Positions 44,101 to 50,894 of a stretch of 50,894 nucleotides of DNA are shown here, one piece after another. The notes under the pieces were generated by a model. It saw nothing but the letters and a program-made list of their open reading frames with translations, had not been told where the DNA came from and made no database searches. The stretch is from a virus. The translations under genes were made by a program, and so were the position numbers. Location: positions 1 to 50,894 of the IMG/VR virus record IMGVR_UViG_3300031784_001757; one strand, 5' to 3'. How positions within the stretch are numbered: the first letter of the stretch is position 1; the number at the start of each line of letters is the position of its first letter.

Positions 44101-45999
44101 AACTTGTATGCACAGGTTTGATGTAATCCCGCTGCCATCATAAAACAATGCGTCTAGGTAGGTTCCGGACCCTGATCCAAAAGACCAAAGTCTTCGGCCG
44201 TATGGATCCAATGAAATTGTAGATGTGTTAACCCAACACTCTATGCAAAAGTCCGCATCAAATGAAAGGGCTGCATTGGCGGGTGCCTTTATATAATCCC
44301 CAGTACCATCAAAGTATCCACTACCATAACTACTATAAGATGTGTTTGGTATGAATGGGTCAAATGCACTTATTGATGTATTACCATAAACTGTTAAAGT
44401 AAAGTTGTTTGTACTGTTATCTATAAAACGATTACTCTGACAAGTTAATAATCGGGTACCTGATATAGCTGTTAATGGTATTGTTGAAGGAGTAAATGCA
44501 GATGTATATACTGCTGTTCCGTTAACTACTCTAGCATTTGAAATGTATCCAGTTACTGTTAGTTCACTTGCGGCAACGTTGGAATAACCAACACTTAACC
44601 CTTGGCTTAGATCAGATTGAGCATATGCACTAGTTCCTGTCGCTATTGAAACACCGTTTCTATATATTGTATAGTTATTACCACTTCTAACAACTGCTAC
44701 ATGATACCAAGTACCCACAGCCCAACCACTAGTTGATCCTTGTTGAATTAATACTTGATTGCCACCCGATCTAGCAACAACATATGTTAATCCATTCGTT
44801 GTATCATAATATAAAATTGTTCTGTCGGAAGTACCAGATCCTATAATACAAGAAGCTGATGCTAATGATGAGAAATTAACCCAAGCCTCCCATGTAAAAT
44901 CAGTATTTACAAGATTTCCAGATCCAGCCGGCGTCAATAAACCATCTTGTGTACCATCAAAATAATTACTATAATAGCCCGGTGTGTATGGATTAAAATT
45001 GTTCGGCTTTGTATCACCATTAATAGTTACTGCAAAGTTATTTGTACTTGCATCATCTACGAATGTTGTGCTTGCTCCCGGTATCAATAATGTATTATAC
45101 TCAAAGTATGGATCATTCGCTACTGTAATACTCCAATTGATAGTTCTCACAGCAGTACGATTTGTTGTCGCAGCCGTAGCTGTTAACAATGTACTACTAT
45201 CAGCTATTACCGTTGGTGTACCAGATATATTAGCACCACTTAAACTCAATCCAGTTGGTAGTGCATTAGCACTATAACTAACAGCATAACCAGCGGCATC
45301 AGTCGCACTTAATGTTACATTAGCTATAGCACTATCTACCGCACTTGTATATGTTGTATTATTTGCTGGACTAACCCAGGTAACAGCATCAGTATTAATC
45401 GTTAAACTAAAACTTCTAGTACTATCTTGTAATTGAGCATCAGTTGCTTGTATCGTAAATGAATATGTTGTGCTACTACTATCTATCGGAGCTGTACCAG
45501 TTATAACACCATTAGCATATAATGTAGAACCAGTCGGTAATGAACCAGAAAATAATGAATAAGTTATTGGTGCATCACCAGAAGCTACAACAGTGTTTGA
45601 TATACTTGTTGTCTCATAATAACTACCTAATGTACCTGCACTTGTTGTCCAAGTTGGTAACACACTATAAATGATACCAGGAATAAATATTGCGGTACCT
45701 CCATCGGGATTTACTGCGTAAATTGTATATGTGCCTGCACTTTTTGCTGGGCTTGTAAAGGTTAACCGATTTGGACTAACATACGTAACTACTGCTACAG
45801 CACTACCATCAAATGTGATTGTTGCACCCGGTAAAAAGCCAGTACCGTTTATTTGTACTGTTTGTCCACCAGCTGGATCTAGTGCAGTATCATCTAATCC
45901 ACCAACACTATAACTAGTTATAGTTGGAGGTAAAGGTTTTAATGCGTTAATGACACTTACGCTAGTTACAAGGTCATTTACAACTGAGGTTATACTCAT
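41167..45999 (-). CDS. Large adhesin-like protein with IPT/TIG, Ig-like and six LamG-like domains, 1610 aa
   Basis: The N-terminus has an IPT/TIG-type domain (PTITSYSVGGLDDTALDPAG to GTYTIYAVNPDG, about residues 22-110), then one or two Ig-like putative domains (SYYETTSISNTVVASGDAPI). Six concanavalin-like LamG_3 domains of about 220 residues follow. Each starts near YFDGTGDYI or a variant and has FTVEAWVNF-like and WYHVAVVRSG segments, then NGVxxATG and ISNARVVNGTAVYTSAFTPS. Between domains, LLTCQSxRFIDNSTNNFTIT recurs. LamG domains bind carbohydrate or protein ligands, so glycan receptor binding is likely. There is no signal peptide. The ATG overlaps the stop of the 109-aa gene. Confidence 0.82.
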   Translation of the reverse strand: MSITSVVNDLVTSVSVINALKPLPPTITSYSVGGLDDTALDPAGGQTVQINGTGFLPGATITFDGSAVAVVTYVSPNRLTFTSPAKSAGTYTIYAVNPDGGTAIFIPGIIYSVLPTWTTSAGTLGSYYETTSISNTVVASGDAPITYSLFSGSLPTGSTLYANGVITGTAPIDSSSTTYSFTIQATDAQLQDSTRSFSLTINTDAVTWVSPANNTTYTSAVDSAIANVTLSATDAAGYAVSYSANALPTGLSLSGANISGTPTVIADSSTLLTATAATTNRTAVRTINWSITVANDPYFEYNTLLIPGASTTFVDDASTNNFAVTINGDTKPNNFNPYTPGYYSNYFDGTQDGLLTPAGSGNLVNTDFTWEAWVNFSSLASASCIIGSGTSDRTILYYDTTNGLTYVVARSGGNQVLIQQGSTSGWAVGTWYHVAVVRSGNNYTIYRNGVSIATGTSAYAQSDLSQGLSVGYSNVAASELTVTGYISNARVVNGTAVYTSAFTPSTIPLTAISGTRLLTCQSNRFIDNSTNNFTLTVYGNTSISAFDPFIPNTSYSSYGSGYFDGTGDYIKAPANAALSFDADFCIECWVNTSTISLDPYGRRLWSFGSGSGTYLDALFYDGSGITSNLCIQVPSAGIVITGTIPVANSQWNHVALTRSGSSMKLFVNGVQSGSTYTTAGAYSAGATNGMYIGCLGEGVGGFFLGSITDLRVVKGTAVYTTTFTPPSAPLTAIANTSLLTLQNNQPVNNSTFLDNSTNNFLVTRAGNATQGTFSPYGGNWSASLNGTTDYLSTPYNTAFDFNTGNFTVECWFNHTGANFANYPMLFGLATGSNSARSYYFYIDPSGFLNFSMYPDGVTVTLLTATTACTRNVWNHTALVRSSGTTKIYLNGVVVATAANQNFQPYLNAGSFFNIGREASFNGSYFPGYISNFRIVKGTALYTTTFTPPTTPLTPITNTVLLTCQSSRFIDNSINNFTITKAGDTSVQRFSPFNPSSVTPTSYSGYFDGTGDYVSAPYSAGGQLGSNNFTIEFWAYFSSVASGQQLLSAYQSGSTINYALYTASTGTLNYYLSSNGSTWNIASGVSFGNISVNTWIHVALVRNGSTFTPYLNGVAGTTSTSASAIYTNTSPTIIGAAVNPTVNSPFTGYISNLRIVNGTAVYTATFTPPTSPLTAIANTSLLTCQSPTFIDNSTNNFTITAAGDSKPTIQNPFGFTSATTNGYTPSTIGGSGYFDGTGDNLITPNNSALALGAGDFTVEANFYLTTSNTAQCILDFRTAAGSSTGFFLGIVDSGKIQVWNGGSAILSNAIVTTGRWYHLAIVRKSTTLTAYLDGVAVATNTSSSTNFTDNRCSIGSSPVDADVKITGYLSDVRVVKGTAVYISNFVPPTQPLTAVQNTVLLTNMTSAGIYDAAMMNNMETVADAKLSTAVSKFGGSSMSFDGTGDYLILPAGQTGAFNTGNFTIEFWFYATTVAIANQAFIAQRTGDTVAVIGWSIRLGTSTFAADISNGSTNYTLTHQTAVSANSWNHGALVRSGTSITLYLNGVANSSPQTVASNYILNGSGSTIYIGYASSGSVISSFNGYMDDLRITKGYARYTSNFTPPTSAFQLF

Positions 46000-46325
46000 G
46001 TTAACTCTGACCCAAATAAACTAAAACTTACTGTAGTTGTATTAGCTCTTACTGTAACTACATCTGTTGTTGCTAATGTAATACCAATAGTCATTGTAAT
46101 ACTATCATTAGCATTCACGTTAGTATCATATGAAATATACTGTGAAGCTCCAATTGATGCTCCAGCTGGTCTTACTGCTACACGAAATGTTGCGGCACTT
46201 GCTGCCTGATTACAAATTACAATTGTACTACACACTGCTGAAGTCGATGCTGGTACTGTATACAAATCTGTATTTGTATTTGCTGCTGGGTTACTTTGCC
46301 CTAAAACTTTATATGTGATTGCCAT
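45996..46325 (-). CDS. Small virion-associated protein, 109 aa
   Basis: A beta-rich protein beginning MAITYKVLGQSNPAANTNTD, with AVCSTIVICNQAASAATFRV and a Ser/Thr-rich end containing NTTTVSFSLFGSELT. I recall similar small proteins of about 110 residues as structural proteins in T4-like marine phages. There are no membrane or signal features. TAAGGAA precedes the ATG at 46325, and its TGA overlaps the start of the LamG protein gene in an ATGA arrangement, so it may be a partner or chaperone of that adhesin. Confidence 0.6.
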   Translation of the reverse strand: MAITYKVLGQSNPAANTNTDLYTVPASTSAVCSTIVICNQAASAATFRVAVRPAGASIGASQYISYDTNVNANDSITMTIGITLATTDVVTVRANTTTVSFSLFGSELT

Positions 46326-46334
46326 GTTATTTCC

Positions 46335-49300
46335 TTATGCTCCCATTAATAAGAACGGGCTTAATAAATCTTGTGCTGTTATTCCTCCACCACCTCCACC
46401 GGAAGTGAGATTTATAGTGGTTACTTCAATTAAACTACCATTTTCAGGTGCACTACTAAATGTAATATTAGCGTTAGCTAATGTATAATCAGTACGCAAT
46501 ACTGTAGCTCCATTATAGTTAACACTAGTTTGATTTATGCCAATTGGAGTAGTGCTTAAAGTAAATATTGTTTGTACACCATTACCAGTAAAGTTATCTA
46601 CTGTTACATTTGCACCACCAGGTGGTGCTACCCAACTTAAGTTACCTGCACCATCTGTGTTAAGCACATAATTTGCTGTACCACCAGATATATGTAAATT
46701 AGCGATAGCCCCCAATGTAACGTTAGCGGTAGTTGTAAAATCAACTACACCAGATGCATTACTTACTGTTAAACCAGTTAATGATCCTATACTAGTTATA
46801 TTTGGCTGTGCATTAGTGTATACTGTACCTGAAACTAATGCGTTACTTACTTGACCAGAGATATTCGCTCCGGCTATTGCATTGGCAGTTGTAGCAAATG
46901 TTGCTAAACCAACAGCACCAGTTACATTTGCACCTTGTATGTTACTTAAATTATTACCACTACCAATAAAGAAATTAGCGGTAGTTGTATTACCTAAATT
47001 AGCATTACCGGATGTGATATTACCGGTAACACCTAAACTTGTTAATGTACCAACTGACGTAATGTTTGGTTGAGCATTTGTATATACTGTGCCGGCTACT
47101 AATGCGTTAGCTACCTGTCCAGAAACATTACCACCTGCTACTGCATTTGCAGTTGTTGCATATGTAGCTAAGTTAGCTGTTCCATAGAGATTACCAATGA
47201 AGTAATTAGCTGTTGCGGCATTGCCTAAGTTAGCATTACTTACAGTAATATTACCAGTAGCAATAAAAGTATTTGCCGAGATAACATTAGCATTACCAAT
47301 ATTACCACCTGAGCCAGTAGTATTAATATTGCCGGCGGTGATATTACCAGTAGCAATGAATGTGTTTGCACTAATAACATTGACGTTACTAATGTTACCA
47401 CCTGAACCGGCTGTGATTAAATTACCAACTGTTGCATTTCCTGTAACGTTTAATGTGCCTGCAACATTAACACCTGTACCAGTTACAATCACAATATTTG
47501 CATTACCGGCTACACTAGTTGTTACATTGCCGTTTGCGGCTACTAATACATTGCTATTTCCACTTACAATTGTATTGCCTGCGCTTACTGTAATATCAGT
47601 TAATAAACTACCATTACCAGTAAAGAAATTAGCTGTAACTAAGTTACCTAAGTTAGCATTGCCAGAAGTGATATTTCCAGTAACATCTAAACTAGTTAGT
47701 GTCCCAACTGAAGTGATATTTGGCTGTGCGTTAGTATAGACCGTACCTGCTACTAATGCGTTAGCTACTTGACCAGAAACATTTGCGCCCGCAACTGCAT
47801 ATGCATTTAATGCATTGCCTACATTACCGGATACATTAGCACCAGCTACTGCATTTGCAGTTGTTGCATAAGCTACTGCTCCGGTTACGTTACTACCAGT
47901 AACACTAAACGCATTACCTGCATAGTTAGCATAATTAGCATTACTTGATGTAGCTGCTGTTATACCTGTTAGTTGACTACCATTACCTATGAAATAACTG
48001 GCACGTACATTGCCCAAGCTGTTAAAAGTTACTACTTCACTTGATACTGAAACATTACTACCAAACGCAAATTCTGCATTTGAATTATCCCACCCAATAA
48101 ATGCGTCTACTGGTGCTGATGTGTAGTAATGTAATAATGTGCCCCTATCTTTCCCGTCATTGCTTGATAGAGGTGCAGCGTTTACTCCACCACCTAATTC
48201 AATGATAGGATCTTCAACTGTTAGTGTTTCTACATTGATATAGCTAGTGTTTCCACTTACAACTAAATTACCAGCAACTACTGCATTTCCGGATATACTT
48301 AAATCAGTTAATGTACCGACTGATGTAATATTAGGTTGTGCATTAGTGTAGACTGTACCTGCTACTAATGCGTTAGCTACTTGTCCAGATACATTCGCTC
48401 CTGCAACTGAATTTGCAGTTGTTGCAGTTGTTGCTAAATTAGCTGTACCATATAAGTTACCAATAAAGAAATTAGCTGTTACTGCATTACCTAAATTAGC
48501 ATTACCAGAAGTGATATTACCAGTAGCAATAAATGTATTAGCTGAGATAACATTAACATTGCTAACGTTACCACCTGAACCGGCTGTGATTAAATTACCA
48601 ACTGTTGCATTTCCTGTAACGTTTAATGTGCCTGCGACATTAACACCTGTACCAGTTATAACTAATATGTTTGCATTACCTGATACGCTAGTTGTTACAT
48701 TGCCGTTTGCAGAAACAAGTACATTGCTATTTCCACTTACAATAGTATTACCAGCACTAACTGTAATACCAGTTAATAAACTACCATTACCAGTAAAGAA
48801 ATTAGCTGTAACTAAGTTACCTAAGTTAGCATTTCCAGAAGTGATATTGCCGGTTGCTGATAGGCTACTTAATGTACCTACACTTGTAATATTTGGCTGT
48901 GATGCTGTAGTTACGGTACTAGCTGTGGTAGCACTTGATACAGCACCTGTAACATTTGCACCTTGAATATTACTTAAATTATTACCTGATCCAATAAAGA
49001 AATTAGCTGTTACTACATTACCTAAATTAGCATTACCAGAAGTGATATTACCACTAGCAATAAATGTATTAGCTGAGATAACATTAACATTGCTAACGTT
49101 ACCACCTGAACCACTAGTAGTTAAATTACCAACAGTTGTATTACCGGTAACATTTAACGTGCCTGTGATGTTTGCACCGGTACCAGTTATAACTAATATG
49201 TTTGCATTACCTACAGCACTAATATTAACATTTCCATTACTTGATGGAATGTTAACATTACTATTACCATTACTGATATTACTTGTTGACCCGCTAGCTA

Positions 49301-49703
49301 CAGTAGACCAAGACAGTATACCAGAACCATCTGTTTGTAAATATTGTCCATTAGAGCCACCGGTGATCCGAACATTACCCACTGGACCTAGTGCCACGTT
49401 ACTTGCACCGGTTAAGTTAATAGTACCTGTACTTGTTAATCCAGTTAGTGTACCAACACTTGTTATATTTGGTTGTGAGGCAGTATATACAGTACCTGAT
49501 ATAAGTGCATTACCAACTTGTCCGGATATATTACCAGCTGGTAAATTTGTTAAGTTAGCACCACTACCGCTGAAATAGTTTGCTTGTGCAAGATTACCGA
49601 GATTAGCATTGAGCGAGGATAGGTTACCCGTAGCCGTCACGTTGTTGAACGTAAAGTTAGCACTTGCATTTACAAGATTTGGCTCGATTTTAGTAATTGA
49701 CAT
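46335..49703 (-). CDS. Long tail fibre, 1122 aa
   Basis: The first residues, MSITKIEPNLVNASANFTFN, resemble the starts of the other two fibres. The body alternates NITSGNANLGNLVTANFF, SAGNTIVSGNSNVLVSANGN and TVGNLTTSGSGGNVSNV-type repeats, i.e. a long fibrous beta structure. Near the middle (about residues 485-580) is a globular insert with VEDPIIELGGGVNAAPL, DGKDRGTLLHYYTS and AFIGWDNSNAEF, seen in T4-like cyanophage fibres. The C-terminus repeats the DNFTGNGVQTIFTLS block of the 633-aa fibre, then GGGGGGITAQDLLSPFLLMG. No S74 chaperone is present. The leader has only a weak AAAAGA ribosome site. Confidence 0.8.
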   Translation of the reverse strand: MSITKIEPNLVNASANFTFNNVTATGNLSSLNANLGNLAQANYFSGSGANLTNLPAGNISGQVGNALISGTVYTASQPNITSVGTLTGLTSTGTINLTGASNVALGPVGNVRITGGSNGQYLQTDGSGILSWSTVASGSTSNISNGNSNVNIPSSNGNVNISAVGNANILVITGTGANITGTLNVTGNTTVGNLTTSGSGGNVSNVNVISANTFIASGNITSGNANLGNVVTANFFIGSGNNLSNIQGANVTGAVSSATTASTVTTASQPNITSVGTLSSLSATGNITSGNANLGNLVTANFFTGNGSLLTGITVSAGNTIVSGNSNVLVSANGNVTTSVSGNANILVITGTGVNVAGTLNVTGNATVGNLITAGSGGNVSNVNVISANTFIATGNITSGNANLGNAVTANFFIGNLYGTANLATTATTANSVAGANVSGQVANALVAGTVYTNAQPNITSVGTLTDLSISGNAVVAGNLVVSGNTSYINVETLTVEDPIIELGGGVNAAPLSSNDGKDRGTLLHYYTSAPVDAFIGWDNSNAEFAFGSNVSVSSEVVTFNSLGNVRASYFIGNGSQLTGITAATSSNANYANYAGNAFSVTGSNVTGAVAYATTANAVAGANVSGNVGNALNAYAVAGANVSGQVANALVAGTVYTNAQPNITSVGTLTSLDVTGNITSGNANLGNLVTANFFTGNGSLLTDITVSAGNTIVSGNSNVLVAANGNVTTSVAGNANIVIVTGTGVNVAGTLNVTGNATVGNLITAGSGGNISNVNVISANTFIATGNITAGNINTTGSGGNIGNANVISANTFIATGNITVSNANLGNAATANYFIGNLYGTANLATYATTANAVAGGNVSGQVANALVAGTVYTNAQPNITSVGTLTSLGVTGNITSGNANLGNTTTANFFIGSGNNLSNIQGANVTGAVGLATFATTANAIAGANISGQVSNALVSGTVYTNAQPNITSIGSLTGLTVSNASGVVDFTTTANVTLGAIANLHISGGTANYVLNTDGAGNLSWVAPPGGANVTVDNFTGNGVQTIFTLSTTPIGINQTSVNYNGATVLRTDYTLANANITFSSAPENGSLIEVTTINLTSGGGGGGITAQDLLSPFLLMGA
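46510..46607. repeat. 98-bp repeat shared between two fibre genes, copy B
   Basis: Second copy of 38954-39051, in the 1122-aa fibre gene. The amino acid similarity continues on both sides but the bases differ there. Confidence 0.85.
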
Positions 49704-49715
49704 GGTATCTTTTAA

Positions 49716-49748
49716 TTATAAACACACATAGCGCACTATTTGTGACAT
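49716..49748 (-). other. Possible 10-codon upstream reading frame before the 1122-aa fibre gene
   Basis: ATG 49748 has a better ribosome site (TAGGAGAT) than the fibre gene itself and opens a frame MSQIVRYVCL before a TAA at 49716. The fibre ATG follows 12 bases later. It could be a leader peptide or a chance frame; nothing else supports it. Confidence 0.25.
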
Positions 49749-49766
49749 ATTTAATCTCCTATTATG

Positions 49767-49774
49767 TATTTAGT
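49767..49774 (-). promoter_or_regulatory. Late-promoter-like ACTAAATA before the 1122-aa fibre gene
   Basis: In the 146-base gap 49704-49849, ACTAAATACATAAT matches the ATTAAATACATA sequences before the other two fibre genes. A start near 49761 would place TAGGAG and the short upstream frame in the leader. Nothing else recognisable is in the gap. Confidence 0.4.
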
Positions 49775-49849
49775 CAACGGATTTACACATTGATACAGTA
49801 AGTATGGGTTAGTTATTGTTATAATTTGTTTCCTTTATAATAAATGTGT

Positions 49850-50894
49850 TTACGATAATGAATACCCCGCGGCCGCTAGATAACGTCTAGCAGTACCTAC
49901 ACCAGTAACATTATTACCAACTACACCTGTGTTTGATACTAGATTAGTTACTGATAAATCACCACTGACGCCAGCTCCATATCCAAATATAGCTTTATCA
50001 GTACCATAACCTGCGGCTGCTAATCCCTGCCTAGCAGTACCAACACCTGTGACGTCTGTGGCCACAACGCCTGTATTTGATACTAGGTTGGTAATTGAAA
50101 GATTAGTTCCATTACTACCATAACCAAAAATAGCTTTATCTGTACCATAACCTGCGGCCGCAAGTGAGAATCTACCAGTACCAACACCTGCGGTATCAGT
50201 TGCTACTACACCAGTATTTGATACTAGGTTGGTTATTGTGGTATTTGATACACCAGAGCCTCCATATCCAAATATCGCTTTATCACCTCCATAACCTGCG
50301 GCTGCCAATTCACTTCTAGTAGTACCTACACCTGCCGTATCACTAGCAACTACACCCGTATTTGATACTAGATTGGTCATTGATCTTTTGGTAGTTGGTG
50401 AGAAAGTAGTTCCATAACCAAAGATAGCTTTATCACCACCATAGCCTGCTGCCGCTAGAAAACATCTAGCAGTACCTACACCTGCAGTGTCAGTAGCAAC
50501 TACACCTGTGTTTGATACTAGATTGACCATATTTACCTGTCCTACGTCGGTGTCGCCATATCCAAATATAGCTTTATCACCACCATAACCTGCGGCTGCT
50601 AGACCTCGTCTAGCAGTACCTACACCTGCGGTATTTGTAGCGACTACACCCGTATTATTTACTAGATTGGTTATTGAATATCGTGTGCCAGACTGACTGC
50701 TGCCATAACCAAATATAGCTTTTGTAGTTCCAGTAATTGGTGAATCTGTTGTGATACTATTACTTGATGCACTTGGACTACTTGTTCCAATACTATTTGT
50801 AGCAGTTACGGTAAATGTATAACTTGTACTTGCCGCTAATCCAGTTACTGTAATAGTACCACTACCTGCTTGACTTAGTGTACCAGTGATACCA
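49850..50894 (-). CDS. Kelch-like six-repeat protein with FN3-like domain, 5' end outside window
   Basis: The frame is open from the window end to TAA at 49850, with no start needed inside; the internal Met at 50530 lies within a repeat and is not the true start. From the right: a fibronectin-III-like stretch (GTITVTGLAASTSYTFTVTA, then NSIGTSSPSASSNSI), then six repeats of the KAIFGYG...TNLVSNTGVVA...GVGTAR...LAAAGYG type, ending RRYLAAAGYSLS. The repeats are close paralogues of the 336-aa protein at 37397. FN3 domains commonly link fibre or adhesin parts. Six blades again fit a six-bladed propeller, with the variable loop after each FGYG. The N-terminal attachment part lies beyond the window. 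Confidence 0.7.
   Translation of the reverse strand, partial: GITGTLSQAGSGTITVTGLAASTSYTFTVTATNSIGTSSPSASSNSITTDSPITGTTKAIFGYGSSQSGTRYSITNLVNNTGVVATNTAGVGTARRGLAAAGYGGDKAIFGYGDTDVGQVNMVNLVSNTGVVATDTAGVGTARCFLAAAGYGGDKAIFGYGTTFSPTTKRSMTNLVSNTGVVASDTAGVGTTRSELAAAGYGGDKAIFGYGGSGVSNTTITNLVSNTGVVATDTAGVGTGRFSLAAAGYGTDKAIFGYGSNGTNLSITNLVSNTGVVATDVTGVGTARQGLAAAGYGTDKAIFGYGAGVSGDLSVTNLVSNTGVVGNNVTGVGTARRYLAAAGYSLS

Noticed and set aside
46882-49578. Long plus-strand open frames opposite the 1122-aa fibre gene (up to 178 codons, rich in Leu, Pro and Val)
   Set aside because: They are mirror frames of the repetitive Ala/Asn/Gly/Thr coding sequence, repeat with the same period and have no ribosome binding sites.
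37397-50894. Diversity-generating retroelement behind the variable loops of kelch-like proteins
   Set aside because: No reverse transcriptase, no template repeat with adenine-directed changes, and variation is spread over all blades.
1-50894. tRNA genes, integrase or transposase genes, attachment sites
   Set aside because: I scanned the few gaps and found no cloverleaf, no recombinase motif and no direct-repeat boundary; nearly all bases are coding.

Overview
The window looks like the late-gene half of a T4-like tailed phage (myovirus type), AT-rich and probably from an aquatic habitat. The evidence is a complete class Ia ribonucleotide reductase with a glutaredoxin, a PAAR spike-tip protein, several tail-fibre proteins (one ending in an S74-type intramolecular chaperone), small tail-fibre-associated proteins of the kind I recall from marine T4-like phages, and T4-type late promoters (TATAAATA or close variants) before several transcription units. 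I see no tRNA, rRNA, integrase, transposase, reverse transcriptase or CRISPR array. The host cannot be read from the sequence; a Gram-negative bacterium is likely from the SleB-type hydrolase and the exported protein. Apart from two plus-strand genes at the far left, everything is on the minus strand, so transcription runs from right to left.

Layout. (1) 1-727, plus strand: a left-truncated HxD-type oxygenase-like gene and a small unknown gene, converging on the rest. (2) 689-5841: an unknown, a glycosyltransferase, an unknown, a SleB-type cell-wall hydrolase with its own promoter-like sequence, a 662-aa probable virion protein, the PAAR protein, a small beta-rich protein, glutaredoxin, and a 47-aa membrane peptide. 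(3) 5854-10751: a RyR-like protein, nrdB, an exported cysteine-rich protein between nrdB and nrdA, nrdA, and an unknown. (4) 10779-20131: a surface-glycan island with UDP-galactopyranose mutase, two GT2-type transferases, a kinase-nucleotidylyltransferase fusion of the APS-kinase type, a sulfotransferase-glycosyltransferase fusion, two methyltransferases, a GT25-type transferase and a glycosyltransferase-methyltransferase fusion. (5) 20226-50894: about 30 kb of very large repeat-rich adhesin or tail-fibre genes: a 4388-aa protein of about 84 RCC1 repeats, three long fibre proteins, two kelch-like propeller proteins (one cut by the window end and carrying an FN3-like domain), and a 1610-aa protein with six LamG-like domains, each accompanied by small tail-associated genes.

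How it fits together. nrdA, nrdB and glutaredoxin would supply dNTPs during replication. The glycan island could build and decorate (sulfate, methyl, galactofuranose) a sugar on the virion or on the host surface. The fibre region would provide a set of receptor-binding proteins. The most distinctive regulatory element is at 13360-13407: a 16-bp stem hides the ribosome binding site and start codon of the kinase-nucleotidylyltransferase gene, but a late promoter lies so that transcripts from it begin in the loop and lack the masking arm. A second inverted repeat (20171-20208) places a late promoter in the same way. Repeats shared between fibre genes, including a 49-bp copy that carries the end of a small gene, point to module duplication.
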